From JBCBSZ01 sp039818945 (lineage in GTDB: Bacteria > Actinomycetota > Acidimicrobiia > Acidimicrobiales > Poriferisodalaceae), in NCBI GenBank assembly GCA_039818945.1, contig JBCBSZ010000009.1, forward strand, positions 42,238 through 106,237: a DNA stretch of 64,000 nt, in the 5' to 3' direction. Below the pieces are notes generated by a model. The model saw only the letters and a program-made list of their open reading frames with translations, had not been told where the DNA came from and searched no databases. Each line of letters begins with the position of its first letter. Within the stretch, counting starts at the first letter, position 1. The translations under genes and the position numbers were made by a program. Of the stretch, positions 51,100-59,614 are shown piece after piece.

Positions 51100-52002
51100 T
51101 CACGCCGAGCGGCGGCGGGTGGTGAGCCGGCGCCGAGGGGGGTCGTCGACGTCGGGAGCCGGGGGCTCGTCGCTGCGCCCCTCGTCGTCGCCGCTCCACA
51201 CGACGACCTGTGGGAAGGCGATCGTGATGTCCGCCTCGTTCAGCGCCTGGTGCACGGCGACGGCGAGGTCGCTGCGAGCCCGGAGCTCGCTGGGGACGTC
51301 GGATGCGTGCCAGTAGAGGATCGTGAGGTCGATGCTCGACGCGCCGAACTGCTCGACCAGCACCTCGGGCGCCGGCTCGTCGACGATCTGGTCCACCCGC
51401 TCGATCGCCCGGCGGAGGACCTCGATGGTGTCCTCGAGATCGGAGGCGTACTCGACGCCGACCGCGAGCGAGCTGCGCCGGACGGGGTGGCGGGTGAGGT
51501 TGGCGATCGTGGTGTTGATGACGGTCGAGTTCGGGATGCGCACCTCCCGGCCGTCGAAGGTGTCCAGGATCGTCGTCCGCGTGTCGACGTCGACGACGGT
51601 GCCCAGCTCGCCGTCGATCGCGACCGTGCTGCCGATCGTGTAGGGCCGACGGGCCTGGATCAGGACCGACGCCACGACGCTCTCCGCCAGGCTCTGGAGG
51701 GCGAGCGCGACGACCAGTCCGCCGAGGCCGAGCGCTCCGAGGAGCGGGCCGATCCGGACGCCGAGCGTCGAGAGGGCGTACGACGCGCCGAGCAGGAAGA
51801 TCACGTACGACACGAACCGGGCGGTCAGGATCGTGACGAAGCCCGTCCCGAGGGCGCGGCCCACGACCCGGCGCAGCACCCGCCCGGCGACGATCGCCAG
51901 CGCGAGCGAGGCGACGAGGATGATCCCGGCCGTCAGCCAGTCGGTCCCGGTCAGCGAGTCGTCGATGACGAGGTCGGCGTCGGTCTGGCGGAGGAGGTCC
52001 AT
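51100..52002 (-). CDS. MscS-family mechanosensitive channel
   Basis: A 300-residue membrane protein with about three helices, then the pore-lining and beta domain block: LGALGLGGLVVALALQSLAE (small-residue pore helix), GSTVAIDGELGTVVDVDTRT and VRIPNSTVINTTIANLTRHP, all typical of MscS/YnaI. The C-terminal domain ends with ITIAFPQVVVW and an acidic/basic tail. It could relieve osmotic or ionic load; being 51 bases after the PII-like gene of the carbon pump, a role in bicarbonate-driven osmotic change is conceivable. Confidence 0.9.
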   Translation of the reverse strand: MDLLRQTDADLVIDDSLTGTDWLTAGIILVASLALAIVAGRVLRRVVGRALGTGFVTILTARFVSYVIFLLGASYALSTLGVRIGPLLGALGLGGLVVALALQSLAESVVASVLIQARRPYTIGSTVAIDGELGTVVDVDTRTTILDTFDGREVRIPNSTVINTTIANLTRHPVRRSSLAVGVEYASDLEDTIEVLRRAIERVDQIVDEPAPEVLVEQFGASSIDLTILYWHASDVPSELRARSDLAVAVHQALNEADITIAFPQVVVWSGDDEGRSDEPPAPDVDDPPRRRLTTRRRSA

Positions 52003-52053
52003 GGCGCCCGGTCAGTCTGGCACCCGGGCCGCGCCTCGGCCCGGCCGGTACCG

Positions 52054-52380
52054 CTACTGGAAGTACTCGGGGCGGCTCACGTTGGTCTCGCTGACGAAGA
52101 TCACACCACGGTGCTCGTCGAGCAGCGAGCGGACGCCGGCGACGATGGCGTCGGCCTTCTCGACCGGCGCGACGCAGATGAGCAGCGACAGGCTGTGCCG
52201 GTCGTTGAACAGCAATCGCCCGGCGTGCTCGCCGCCGTGGCCGAACCCGGAGACGCCGTGGAGCGCCGTGTAGCCCTTCGCTCCGGCCGCCAGCAGCAGG
52301 TCGCGGACGGTCGGCACCTGCTCGCCGTCGACGACGACCTCGATGCGCGCCATCGGCGTCAGTCCGGTCCAGCTGCTCAT
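52054..52380 (-). CDS. PII-like signalling protein associated with the carbon pump
   Basis: A 108-residue ferredoxin-fold protein. ARIEVVVDGEQVPTVRDLLL is beta1-alpha1, GYTALHGVSGFGHGGEHAG sits where the PII T-loop begins, and VIFVSETNVSRPEYFQ ends it. It resembles the PII-like proteins linked with bicarbonate uptake (SbtB-type) more than GlnB/GlnK, as it lacks the uridylylated tyrosine loop. Start ATG 52380 overlaps the DabBA stop (ATGA); an upstream extension is rejected. It probably gates the pump by nucleotide sensing. Confidence 0.75.
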   Translation of the reverse strand: MSSWTGLTPMARIEVVVDGEQVPTVRDLLLAAGAKGYTALHGVSGFGHGGEHAGRLLFNDRHSLSLLICVAPVEKADAIVAGVRSLLDEHRGVIFVSETNVSRPEYFQ

Positions 52381-55300
52381 CGTGCCTCCAGGAGCGGCTC
52401 GTCGGTGACGGGTTCGCTCCTCGTCACCCAATCACCTTCGGGCGTGCGAGTCGACCACGGCTCGTCGGGGTGCTCCCGCGCCGCCAGTCGGACCCACGAG
52501 CCGCGGAACAGCGTCTGCAGGATCGGGTTGGCGTCGATGATGGTGTCGATGCGCTGCCGCGGCGCCTGGACGACCGCGAGCAGCCGCACCGGCTGGTGGT
52601 GGCGATCCTCACCGAGGTGGGTGCTCTGGAGCGGCAGGCCGACCCGGAGGTCACCGTGCTCGCCGGAGATCACGCCGACGTCGCCGACGACGTTGTGCAG
52701 GAGCTTGTCGCCGGCGCCGAAGACCTCCGGGTCGACGGTCGAGAAGTAGTACTGCGACGAGATCCAGTGCGCCACCACGAGCGGCGCCGTCATGATCGTC
52801 TCGAGCACCTTCCCGGTCGGATCGCGTTGGGCGTCGTAGGAGTGCAGGAACGCTCGTCCGCCGAGGTCCACGCCGGCGGTCATGGAGCGAGGGCCGATCA
52901 GGAACCCGGCGTTGCGGGCCAGGCCCCACTCCGGCCGGACCTGGGCCCAGTCCGCGCCCCGGTCGCGGACGCGCTCGGCGGGTCCCGGCAGATGCCGAGC
53001 CCGATCGGCGGACTGCCGGGCGCCGGCCTCGGCCAGCGCCGCCTGGAGCCGGGCCACCCGGTCGGTGTGACGGGTCGGGAGGTCCTCGAGGTCGAGCAGG
53101 TCGACCCGATCGCTGACCGTGTCGTGGATGGCGGCGACGAACACGGTCTCCTCGGGGATGACGATGCCGCGCTCGGCGAGTCCCGAGCGGACCTCGGGCT
53201 CGTTGAGCAGGCGCACGACCGTCCGAGCGTTCGCATCGCCGGCGGCGCCGGCGCAGGCACCACAGTCGAGCCCGGTGGCGTGCGGGTTGTTGACCGTGTG
53301 CGCCCCGTGGCCGGACAGGACCACCAGCGGGGCGAACCCCGACGTCAGGCCCATCGTCGAGAGCACCGCCTCGGCGAAGTAGGTCCGCTGCTCGAGATCG
53401 GTCCCGGTGAGCTCGTTCGCGTCGAGCTCGATCACCGTGCCCTCGGGGCGTGGTGGCGTGCTCGACCGGGGCAGGAGCGTCCGCGCCGCCGCGATCGGAC
53501 CGAGCACCCAACCGGCCGCCTCGGCCATGACGAAGGGGCCGCCGGGGCCGTACTTCGTCCCCGCGTGGGCGGCGACGCCGCCGGCGATGCCCCGGTCGAG
53601 GTCGAGGCGACGCTCGACGTCGCGCCCGTGACCGAGCCGGGCTCGTTCGATCGCCTGCGCCGCCGGCTGCACGAGGACCGGGCAGCGGGCTTCGGCGTGG
53701 TCCCAGGCGACCTGCTCGACCGTCATCGGGATGCCGAAGAACCCCGCGAAGCCGATCGTGTCGTAGGTGCCCTGGGCCTCGAGGTGGCGCCGCAGCCCCT
53801 CGGAGCGGACGTCGATGCAGAAGACGAGCTGGGCCTCCGGGGTGGTCACGGTGTGGCCGTCGGCCCGGTCGAGCAGGCCGAGCAGCTCGTCGTTGACCGC
53901 GATCTCCTGGGCGGTGAGCCAGGTGGCGGGGCGCGATTCGTCGGGGACGTCGCCGAGCACCTCGCGGATGGCCTCGCGCCCGGCGGCGTCGAGGTCGGCC
54001 CCCAGCGCGGTGGCGACGGCGAGGACGCGCCGGTCCAGGTGGTCACGATCGCCGAGCTCGTAGCGCTCGGGCCGCGGCAACCGGCCGATCGCCGCATCCA
54101 GCGCAGCGCTCAGGGCCGCCAGCTCCAGCGGCGTCAGCACGGGTCGGGCCTCGTCGGCGGCGGCCCAGTCGGAGCGCCACTTGGCGTACCCGGCCCATCC
54201 CGGGGTTCGCGCCAGCCGCTCGCGCAGGTCGTTGGCCCGGTCCTCGTCGGCGATTCCCAGGACGGCCATCGCCTGGTCGATGATCTCGGTCGGCTCGCTC
54301 CCGAGGCCGGTCAGCCAGGCGAGGCGGGTCCGACCGAGCAGCGTCCGGAGGCGAGGGTCGGTTCCCGCGACCCGCTGCCACCAGGTCGTGAAGTCGGTGG
54401 ACGACTCCGCCCACACGGGCGCAGCGACGTACTCGGTCGCCAGCGTCGTGACGATGTCGTCGATCTGGCCGGTGAGCGCGTCGGCCGGCGCCGACGTGAC
54501 CGACGCCCCCTGCCACTCGGGTCCGTGCTCGAGGTCGAGTCGGACGATCTCGAGCGGGTGGACGTCGTGGTCGCCGATGCGGATCGGCGAGCCGGAGGCG
54601 AGCAGCGGGAAGGCCCGGCTGATCGCCTGGTCCAGGTGCGGCGCCCGGGTGATGCCCCGGTCGTGGTCGGCCCGGTACTCCTCGAGGGAGAGGTGGGTCC
54701 GCCCCCCGAGGGTGCGGCGGGCCCGCGCGGCTGCCTCGTCGAAGCCCAGCTCCTCGAGCCCGCCGAGCGGGTTGGCGGCGACGAAGGACGACAGCGGCCA
54801 CAGGGGGGCGATCACCGACGTCGCCCGCGCGACGTCGGCTCGGATCTGGGAGTTGCGGACGTCGTCGGTCTCCGGGCCGACCGTCAGCTCGTTGCCGACG
54901 GGCTCGGAACGAACGGCTCCTGCGTCGAGGCGGCCGAGCGAGACGCTGCGAGCGCCTGCTCGGAGCGCCACCCGCAGGCGCACGCCGTTGCTGCCCGGCC
55001 ACAGGGCGATGGCCACGCCGAGCACCGCGACGGCGGCGAGGGTGGCGATCAGCGTCGCCGCGGAGACGACCCCGTCCGGGGTCACCGAACCGGGGAAGGA
55101 CGGATCGACGAAGATCTCCGCCAGGCGGAGGCCGCCGAGGTAGGCGAGGACCGACGCGAGGCCGCCGGCGGCGGCGAGCGGCACGGCGCGGGCGGCGGGG
55201 GCGGGCCCGCGCCGGAGCCAACCCTGGACGCCGTGGGCGACCGTCAGCCAGGCGAACACGACGATCAGCACGTGGCCGCCGTCGGAGACGACCGGCGTGA

Positions 55301-56450
55301 CGAGCAGGTAGCCCAACGCGAGGGCCAGGGTCGGGACGATGAGCGTCGTGGCGGCGATCACGGCGCCGCTCGGCACGTCGTGGCCGGACGGGCGGCGGGC
55401 GGAGCGCAGGCGGCCCGAGATGGCGTCACCCGATCCGAGGAACGAGGTGGCCTTGTACATGCCGTGACCGATGATGTGGAAGATCGCGCTGCTGAAGGCG
55501 CCGACGGCGCACTGGACGACCATGAACGCCATCTGGCCAACGGTCGACCAGGCCAGGCTGCCCTTCACGTCGGAGCGGACGAGCATGGCCCCGGTGGCGA
55601 TGACGGCGGTGACGACGCCGAGGGCGAACAGCAGGTGCATCGTGAACGACGAGGCGACGAAGACCGGGGCGAAGCGGAGCACGAGCAGCCCGGCGGCGCT
55701 CACGAATCCGGCGTGGACGAGGGCGGAGACCGGTGTGGGCGCGGTGAGCGTGCCCGCGAGCCAGCGATGGAACGGCACGAGCGCCGAGCGAGCGGCGCCG
55801 GCGACGGCGAGGAGCAGCGCCACGACGTGCACGGCGTCGATGCCGAGGACGTCGGTGGCTGCCAGCTCGGTCACGCCCGTCGCCGGTCGGGTGATGGCGT
55901 CGACGCCGCCGGCCCACAGCGCGACGGCCACGGCGGCGACGAGGGCGACGTCTCCGACGGCGAGCGTCCGAGCGATCCGGCGCTGTGCCGCGGCGGACCG
56001 GGCCCACGACTCGCGGTGGCCGACGAGCCCGACCAGGGCCCAGGTCGAGAGCAACCAGCCCGCGACCAGACCTGCCGGGTGTCCGGGCAGCACGACGAGC
56101 GCGGAGCCGGTCAGGACCGCTCCCATGAGCGTGAAGTAGCGCGCCGCCCGGGGGTCGCCGTCGAGGCTGCGGCGGGAGAACGAGACGACGACGAGTCCCG
56201 TGGCGGCCACGGTGGCCAGCAACAGCGCCGAGCCGCGCTCGGCGGCGAGCAGGTCGTCGCCCAGCGTGCCGACCGCGCCGTCGTTGTCGAACCCGCTCGC
56301 GATCACGACCACCAGTGCGGCGATGGCGGAGAGGGCGGTGGTGAGGCCGAGCGCACGCCCGGCGCGCCCACCGTCGAGGGAGCCGGCGAGCACGAGCGCC
56401 GATCCGGCCAGCGGGGCGAACACGGCGAGGAGGAGGGCGGTGGTGGTCAT
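52377..56450 (-). CDS. Fused DabB-DabA inorganic carbon pump (NuoL-like + DUF2309)
   Basis: A 1357-residue protein. Residues 1 to about 530 are DabB, a proton-channel protein like NADH dehydrogenase subunit 5, with about 14 helices (for example VSALVHAGFVSAAGLLVLRF, HIIGHGMYKATSFLG). Residues about 540-1357 are DabA/DUF2309, starting with VIAPLWPLSSFVAANPLGG. The zinc site of the known DabA (C351, D353, H524, C539) has exact counterparts: C878 and D880 in FCIDVRSE, H1048 in SGHGAH, C1063 in GLDCGAC, and the H-to-C spacing of 15 is preserved. It would hydrate CO2 one-way in the cytosol, driven by cation flow. DabA and DabB are normally separate proteins. ATG 56450 follows AGGTG; promoter at 56505-56533. 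Confidence 0.92.
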   Translation of the reverse strand: MTTTALLLAVFAPLAGSALVLAGSLDGGRAGRALGLTTALSAIAALVVVIASGFDNDGAVGTLGDDLLAAERGSALLLATVAATGLVVVSFSRRSLDGDPRAARYFTLMGAVLTGSALVVLPGHPAGLVAGWLLSTWALVGLVGHRESWARSAAAQRRIARTLAVGDVALVAAVAVALWAGGVDAITRPATGVTELAATDVLGIDAVHVVALLLAVAGAARSALVPFHRWLAGTLTAPTPVSALVHAGFVSAAGLLVLRFAPVFVASSFTMHLLFALGVVTAVIATGAMLVRSDVKGSLAWSTVGQMAFMVVQCAVGAFSSAIFHIIGHGMYKATSFLGSGDAISGRLRSARRPSGHDVPSGAVIAATTLIVPTLALALGYLLVTPVVSDGGHVLIVVFAWLTVAHGVQGWLRRGPAPAARAVPLAAAGGLASVLAYLGGLRLAEIFVDPSFPGSVTPDGVVSAATLIATLAAVAVLGVAIALWPGSNGVRLRVALRAGARSVSLGRLDAGAVRSEPVGNELTVGPETDDVRNSQIRADVARATSVIAPLWPLSSFVAANPLGGLEELGFDEAAARARRTLGGRTHLSLEEYRADHDRGITRAPHLDQAISRAFPLLASGSPIRIGDHDVHPLEIVRLDLEHGPEWQGASVTSAPADALTGQIDDIVTTLATEYVAAPVWAESSTDFTTWWQRVAGTDPRLRTLLGRTRLAWLTGLGSEPTEIIDQAMAVLGIADEDRANDLRERLARTPGWAGYAKWRSDWAAADEARPVLTPLELAALSAALDAAIGRLPRPERYELGDRDHLDRRVLAVATALGADLDAAGREAIREVLGDVPDESRPATWLTAQEIAVNDELLGLLDRADGHTVTTPEAQLVFCIDVRSEGLRRHLEAQGTYDTIGFAGFFGIPMTVEQVAWDHAEARCPVLVQPAAQAIERARLGHGRDVERRLDLDRGIAGGVAAHAGTKYGPGGPFVMAEAAGWVLGPIAAARTLLPRSSTPPRPEGTVIELDANELTGTDLEQRTYFAEAVLSTMGLTSGFAPLVVLSGHGAHTVNNPHATGLDCGACAGAAGDANARTVVRLLNEPEVRSGLAERGIVIPEETVFVAAIHDTVSDRVDLLDLEDLPTRHTDRVARLQAALAEAGARQSADRARHLPGPAERVRDRGADWAQVRPEWGLARNAGFLIGPRSMTAGVDLGGRAFLHSYDAQRDPTGKVLETIMTAPLVVAHWISSQYYFSTVDPEVFGAGDKLLHNVVGDVGVISGEHGDLRVGLPLQSTHLGEDRHHQPVRLLAVVQAPRQRIDTIIDANPILQTLFRGSWVRLAAREHPDEPWSTRTPEGDWVTRSEPVTDEPLLEAR

Positions 56451-56504
56451 CGAGGACACCTGTGGTCGGCGGAACGGGGGCAGCGCTGTTCGAGCACGAA
56501 CCAG

Positions 56505-56555
56505 ATCGTACACATTCCAAAAGGTGTGTTCAAGTTCAAGAAATCGAGCTATACT
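56505..56555. promoter_or_regulatory. Divergent promoters and operator between DabBA and its regulator
   Basis: Minus strand: TTGAAC (56533-56528), 17 bases, TACGAT (56510-56505) for the pump operon. Plus strand: TGTTCA (56527-56532), 17 bases, TATACT (56550-56555) for the regulator. They overlap back to back. An inverted repeat ACACA-N10-TGTGT (56510-56529) and the tandem hexamer GTTCAA-GTTCAA (56528-56539) fall within both promoters. A regulator bound here could switch both genes. Confidence 0.7.
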
Positions 56556-56562
56556 GCGGAGC

Positions 56563-56907
56563 ATGGTGACGAGCACGACCGAGCAACGATCCGAGGGTCG
56601 GGGCGAGCGGCGGGTCGAACGGTCCTGGACCTTCCTCACCAACCACGCCCACGTGCTGCTGGCGATCGCCAAGACCCCGGATCTCCGGCTGAGCGACATC
56701 GCTGCGCTGGTGGGCATCACGGAGCGCACGGCGATGCAGATCGTCACCGACCTCGAGGAGGCCGGCTACATCCACCGGCTCAAGCGGGGGCGGCGGAACC
56801 ACTACGTGATCCAGCCCGACCACCCCCTGCGCCACCCGCTCGAAGAGCATCACCCCGTCAACTCGCTCCTCGGAGCGCTCGAACACGAGGCACCCGAGCG
56901 ACGCTGA
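56563..56907 (+). CDS. Winged-helix (MarR-like) transcriptional regulator
   Basis: A 114-residue DNA-binding protein. The helix-turn-helix is LRLSDIAALVGITERTAMQI and the wing is EAGYIHRLKRGRRNHYVIQP, the compact MarR/ArsR-like form without a large ligand domain. ATG 56563 is 13 bases after the first base of TATACT, so the message is probably leaderless. Divergent from the carbon pump; it most likely controls the pump in response to carbon or nitrogen state, perhaps with the PII-like protein. An in-frame extension upstream of 56563 runs through the promoter and is rejected. Confidence 0.82.
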   Translation: MVTSTTEQRSEGRGERRVERSWTFLTNHAHVLLAIAKTPDLRLSDIAALVGITERTAMQIVTDLEEAGYIHRLKRGRRNHYVIQPDHPLRHPLEEHHPVNSLLGALEHEAPERR

Positions 56908-56934
56908 GCCGCGGCGGCCGGCGGCCCGGGAAGC

Positions 56935-57114
56935 TCAGGTGTCGTCGTCGCGCTCGGCCGGCCTCGGCCGGCGGCCGGCGCGTCGTGCCGCATCGGCGAG
57001 CGTGGCCTCGATCTGCGCGTTGACCGAGCGGAACTCGTCCGCGGCCCACTGCTCGTAGACGTCGTAGAGCTCCTGCGGGATCCGGAGCGGGAACTGCTTG
57101 CGTCGTCGGGCCAC
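56935..57114 (-). CDS. Small Arc/ribbon-helix-helix DNA-binding protein
   Basis: A 59-residue protein from GTG 57114, easy to miss because of size. ARRRKQFPLRIPQELYDVYE is the ribbon plus first helix and WAADEFRSVNAQIEATLADA the second helix, the Arc/MetJ pattern; the tail is Arg/Pro/Asp-rich. It begins 19 bases after the SPFH gene on the same strand, a pairing I recall from other actinobacteria. It is a good candidate to bind the palindrome at 58053-58078 upstream of the operon and repress it. Confidence 0.78.
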   Translation of the reverse strand: MARRRKQFPLRIPQELYDVYEQWAADEFRSVNAQIEATLADAARRAGRRPRPAERDDDT

Positions 57115-57133
57115 GGTGTCCGCCGTCCGCGGG

Positions 57134-58042
57134 TCAGCGGTGGAGCGTGCCGACGTTCACGACCGGGTTCGTCGGCTGGTCGCTCGCGATGACGGTCATG
57201 AGGTTGGAGGCGAAGGTGGCCTTGCGGTCCGTGTCGAGCGGGATGGCGTCGGCGTCGTCGGTCCCGTGCTCGAGCTGGTCGATGGCGTCGCGGACCATCA
57301 GCACCGCACCCTCGACGATCTTGGCCCGCGCCGCGACGATCGCCGCGGCCTGCTGTCGACGCAACATCGCCTCGGCGATCTCGGGTGCGTAGGCGAGGTC
57401 GGTGATGCGGGTCTCGAGGATCTCGACGCCGGCCTCGATGACCCGCTCCTGCAGCTCGGTGAGCAGCTCCTCGTTGACCTCGCCGGTGTCGCCGATCAGG
57501 GTCGTGACGTCGTCGTCCTCGAACGAGTCGTACGGGTACGACCGGGCGAGCTGGCGCACCGCCGACTCGGACTGGGTGTCCACGTAGGACTCGAAGTCGT
57601 CGACGCCGAACGCGGCGCGGGCCGTGTCGGTCACCCGCCAGACGACCACGGCGGCGATGTCGATCGGGTTGCCGTTGGCGTCGTTGACCTTCGACGTCTG
57701 GGTCGAGAAGTTCCGCACCCGGAGCGAGATCTTCCGCTTGAGGTAGAGCGGGTTCGCGATCCGCAGGCCCGGGGTGAGGTCGGTGCCGCGGTAGTCGCCG
57801 AAGAGGGTGATCGCTGCCGCCTGGTTCGGTTGGAGCATGTAGAAGCCGACGCTGACGACGAGGCAGGCGAGGAACACGACGATCGCGACGATGACGAGCG
57901 GGACCGAGCCGGCCGCGATGCCGGCGATGAAGCCCACGACGGCTGCGAGGAAGCCGACGGCGACGCCGATGAGCGCGGGGACGCCGTTGGCGGAGGAGGC
58001 GGGTCGTTCGGAGATGAGCTCGGTGCTGTCCTGGTCGTGCAT
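57134..58042 (-). CDS. SPFH/band-7 membrane protein
   Basis: A 302-residue stomatin/prohibitin-like protein. Two N-terminal helices (VGFLAAVVGFIAGIAAG; PLVIVAIVVFLACLVVSVGF) precede FYMLQPNQAAAITLFGDYRG, the usual SPFH start, and PIDIAAVVVWRVTDTARAAF. An alanine/glutamine-rich helix (AMLRRQQAAAIVAARAKIVE) follows. It would form oligomeric scaffolds that order membrane regions. First gene of a two-gene operon with the ribbon-helix-helix protein. Confidence 0.9.
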   Translation of the reverse strand: MHDQDSTELISERPASSANGVPALIGVAVGFLAAVVGFIAGIAAGSVPLVIVAIVVFLACLVVSVGFYMLQPNQAAAITLFGDYRGTDLTPGLRIANPLYLKRKISLRVRNFSTQTSKVNDANGNPIDIAAVVVWRVTDTARAAFGVDDFESYVDTQSESAVRQLARSYPYDSFEDDDVTTLIGDTGEVNEELLTELQERVIEAGVEILETRITDLAYAPEIAEAMLRRQQAAAIVAARAKIVEGAVLMVRDAIDQLEHGTDDADAIPLDTDRKATFASNLMTVIASDQPTNPVVNVGTLHR

Positions 58043-58052
58043 GTGGGCAAGG

Positions 58053-58078
58053 GTATCAGAGTGATATCACTTTGATAC
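58053..58078. promoter_or_regulatory. 26-base palindromic operator upstream of the SPFH operon
   Basis: Nearly perfect dyad: outer arms GTATCA and TGATAC, inner core AGTGAT-ATCACT, one mismatched pair in 13. It lies 11 bases before ATG 58042 on the minus strand and is AT-rich against a GC-rich background. It probably overlaps the operon promoter (a TACCC element sits just downstream). The nested TGATAC/GTATCA elements fit an Arc-type regulator, whose dimers bind adjacent half-sites. Confidence 0.75.
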
Positions 58079-58088
58079 GGGCGCTCGA

Positions 58089-58547
58089 TCAGTCCCCCGA
58101 GGTGAACTCGATCAGCACGATGCCCTCGGACGACGCGAGCGCAGCGAGCTCGTCGGCCGACGGCGGGGTGTCGTAGCGGATCGCCATCGCCCGCTGCGCG
58201 GCGTCGCCCAGATCGTCGATGATCCTGCGCTGCGTCTCGCCGACGTGGGCCGGATCGTCGATCACCGTGCCCCGCATCGAGCGAAGCCGGCCGTCGACGA
58301 TCACGTCGACCGGATGGCCCCCGACGAAGTTCGCCTTCCACGGGCTGGCCGTCGTCGTCACGAGCCGCTCGTCCAGCTCGAACCGGCTCACCGGGGTCGA
58401 GTAGGCGCGGCCGCTCTTCCGACCGTTCCACGAGATGAGCATCATGTGGCTCGTCGGTCCCTTGCCCCGACGCAGCAGCCACCTCATCACGGGGTTCAGG
58501 ACCGAGATGGCGAGCTTCGACGGCTGGTTGCGGGTGACGGTCGCCAT
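58089..58547 (-). CDS. Deazaflavin (F420)-dependent nitroreductase-family protein (DUF385)
   Basis: A 152-residue split-barrel protein: LNPVMRWLLRRGKGPTSHMM, LISWNGRKSGRAYSTPVSRF, then WKANFVGGHPVDVIVDGRLR, the motifs of Ddn-like F420-dependent reductases. These use reduced F420 on quinones or hydrophobic substrates; the substrate is unknown. ATG 58547 sits one base after the ilvE stop (TGAGATG), so the two genes are coupled. Confidence 0.8.
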   Translation of the reverse strand: MATVTRNQPSKLAISVLNPVMRWLLRRGKGPTSHMMLISWNGRKSGRAYSTPVSRFELDERLVTTTASPWKANFVGGHPVDVIVDGRLRSMRGTVIDDPAHVGETQRRIIDDLGDAAQRAMAIRYDTPPSADELAALASSEGIVLIEFTSGD

Positions 58548-58548
58548 C

Positions 58549-59571
58549 TCAGGCCCACCCGACGGTCGTGCGACCGGTCTGGATGTCGGTGAGCGCCTGG
58601 CGGAGCTCGTCGGTCCGTGGGGTCGACCCGGGGGTGCCGACCGATCGGACCTCGCCGTCGATGACCAGCTCGCCGACCGAGGCGAGCACCGCCGCGGTGC
58701 CGGACAGCGCGACCTCGGCCGTCGGCCGGGCGATGAGCTCCGCGATCTCCTCGACCGTGACCTCGCGCTCCTCGACCTCCCAGCCCCGGTCGGTGGCCAG
58801 GCGCAGCAGCGAGTCACGGGTGACGCCGTGGAGGAAGGCATCGGTGAGGGCCGGCGTCACGATGCGCCGACCGTCGAGGAACACGATGTTCGAGGCGCCG
58901 GTCTCCTCGATCACGCCGCCGGGGGCGAAGAGGACCTGATCGGCGTCGTGCTCGGTGCGCGCCGCCCGGATGACGCCGAGCGCCATCGCGTAGTTGGCCC
59001 CGGTCTTGACCACGCCGAACTGGGGGGTGGTCCGAGCGCCGCTCGTCTCGACGAGGATGCGCAGCGCTCGGGGTGGGAGGTACTCGCCGACCGGGCTCGC
59101 CAGCACGTAGAGGATCGCGGTGGCGCTCGGCGTGGCCGCTGCGCCGATGTCGTGGTCGGTGCCGAGCAGCGTGGGGCGGAGGTACAGCGATCCCGGCGGC
59201 GCCGGGGTGATGGCGGCGTTGGCCTCGACGGTGGCGGCGATCATCTCGCTGAGCAACGGGGCCGGCGGGACGGGGAGACAGAGGCGGTCGGCGCTCTGGC
59301 GCATCCGCTCGACGTGGCGGTCCGCCCGGAACGAGGCGACCGTCCCGTCCGGCTGGCGGTGCGCCTTGAGTCCCTCGAAGCAGGCGCTGGCGTAGTGCAG
59401 CGCATGGGTGGCGGGGCCGAAGCTCACCGAGTCGGTGTCGACCACCGCCATGGGCTCCCAGCCACCCGAGCTGTACCCGGCGACGGCCATCCGTTCGCCG
59501 AACACGGTGCCGAACTTCGCCGGGGCGGGCTCGCCTCCGGTGACGTCGGCGGCGTCGCTGGTCACGGTCAT
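58549..59571 (-). CDS. ilvE: Branched-chain amino acid aminotransferase
   Basis: A 340-residue fold-IV PLP transaminase interconverting Leu/Ile/Val and their 2-oxo acids. FGPATHALHYASACFEGLKA, the arginine loop SLYLRPTLLGTD, the PLP lysine in GVVKTGANYAMALG, and the GGVIEETGASNIVFL glutamate strand are all present. ATG 59571 (MTVTSDAADV) is favoured, since upstream extension is Arg/Pro-rich shadow. It lies 43 bases downstream of the SARP gene on the same strand. Confidence 0.92.
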   Translation of the reverse strand: MTVTSDAADVTGGEPAPAKFGTVFGERMAVAGYSSGGWEPMAVVDTDSVSFGPATHALHYASACFEGLKAHRQPDGTVASFRADRHVERMRQSADRLCLPVPPAPLLSEMIAATVEANAAITPAPPGSLYLRPTLLGTDHDIGAAATPSATAILYVLASPVGEYLPPRALRILVETSGARTTPQFGVVKTGANYAMALGVIRAARTEHDADQVLFAPGGVIEETGASNIVFLDGRRIVTPALTDAFLHGVTRDSLLRLATDRGWEVEEREVTVEEIAELIARPTAEVALSGTAAVLASVGELVIDGEVRSVGTPGSTPRTDELRQALTDIQTGRTTVGWA

Positions 59572-59614
59572 CGGTGGCCCTCCCGGCGCATGGGGTCCGT
59601 CCATCCTGCCCGAG

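Noticed and set aside
52470..57023. A 1517-codon plus-strand open frame opposite the carbon pump
   Set aside because: Composition is that of a shadow frame and the opposite strand has intact DabB and DabA motifs.
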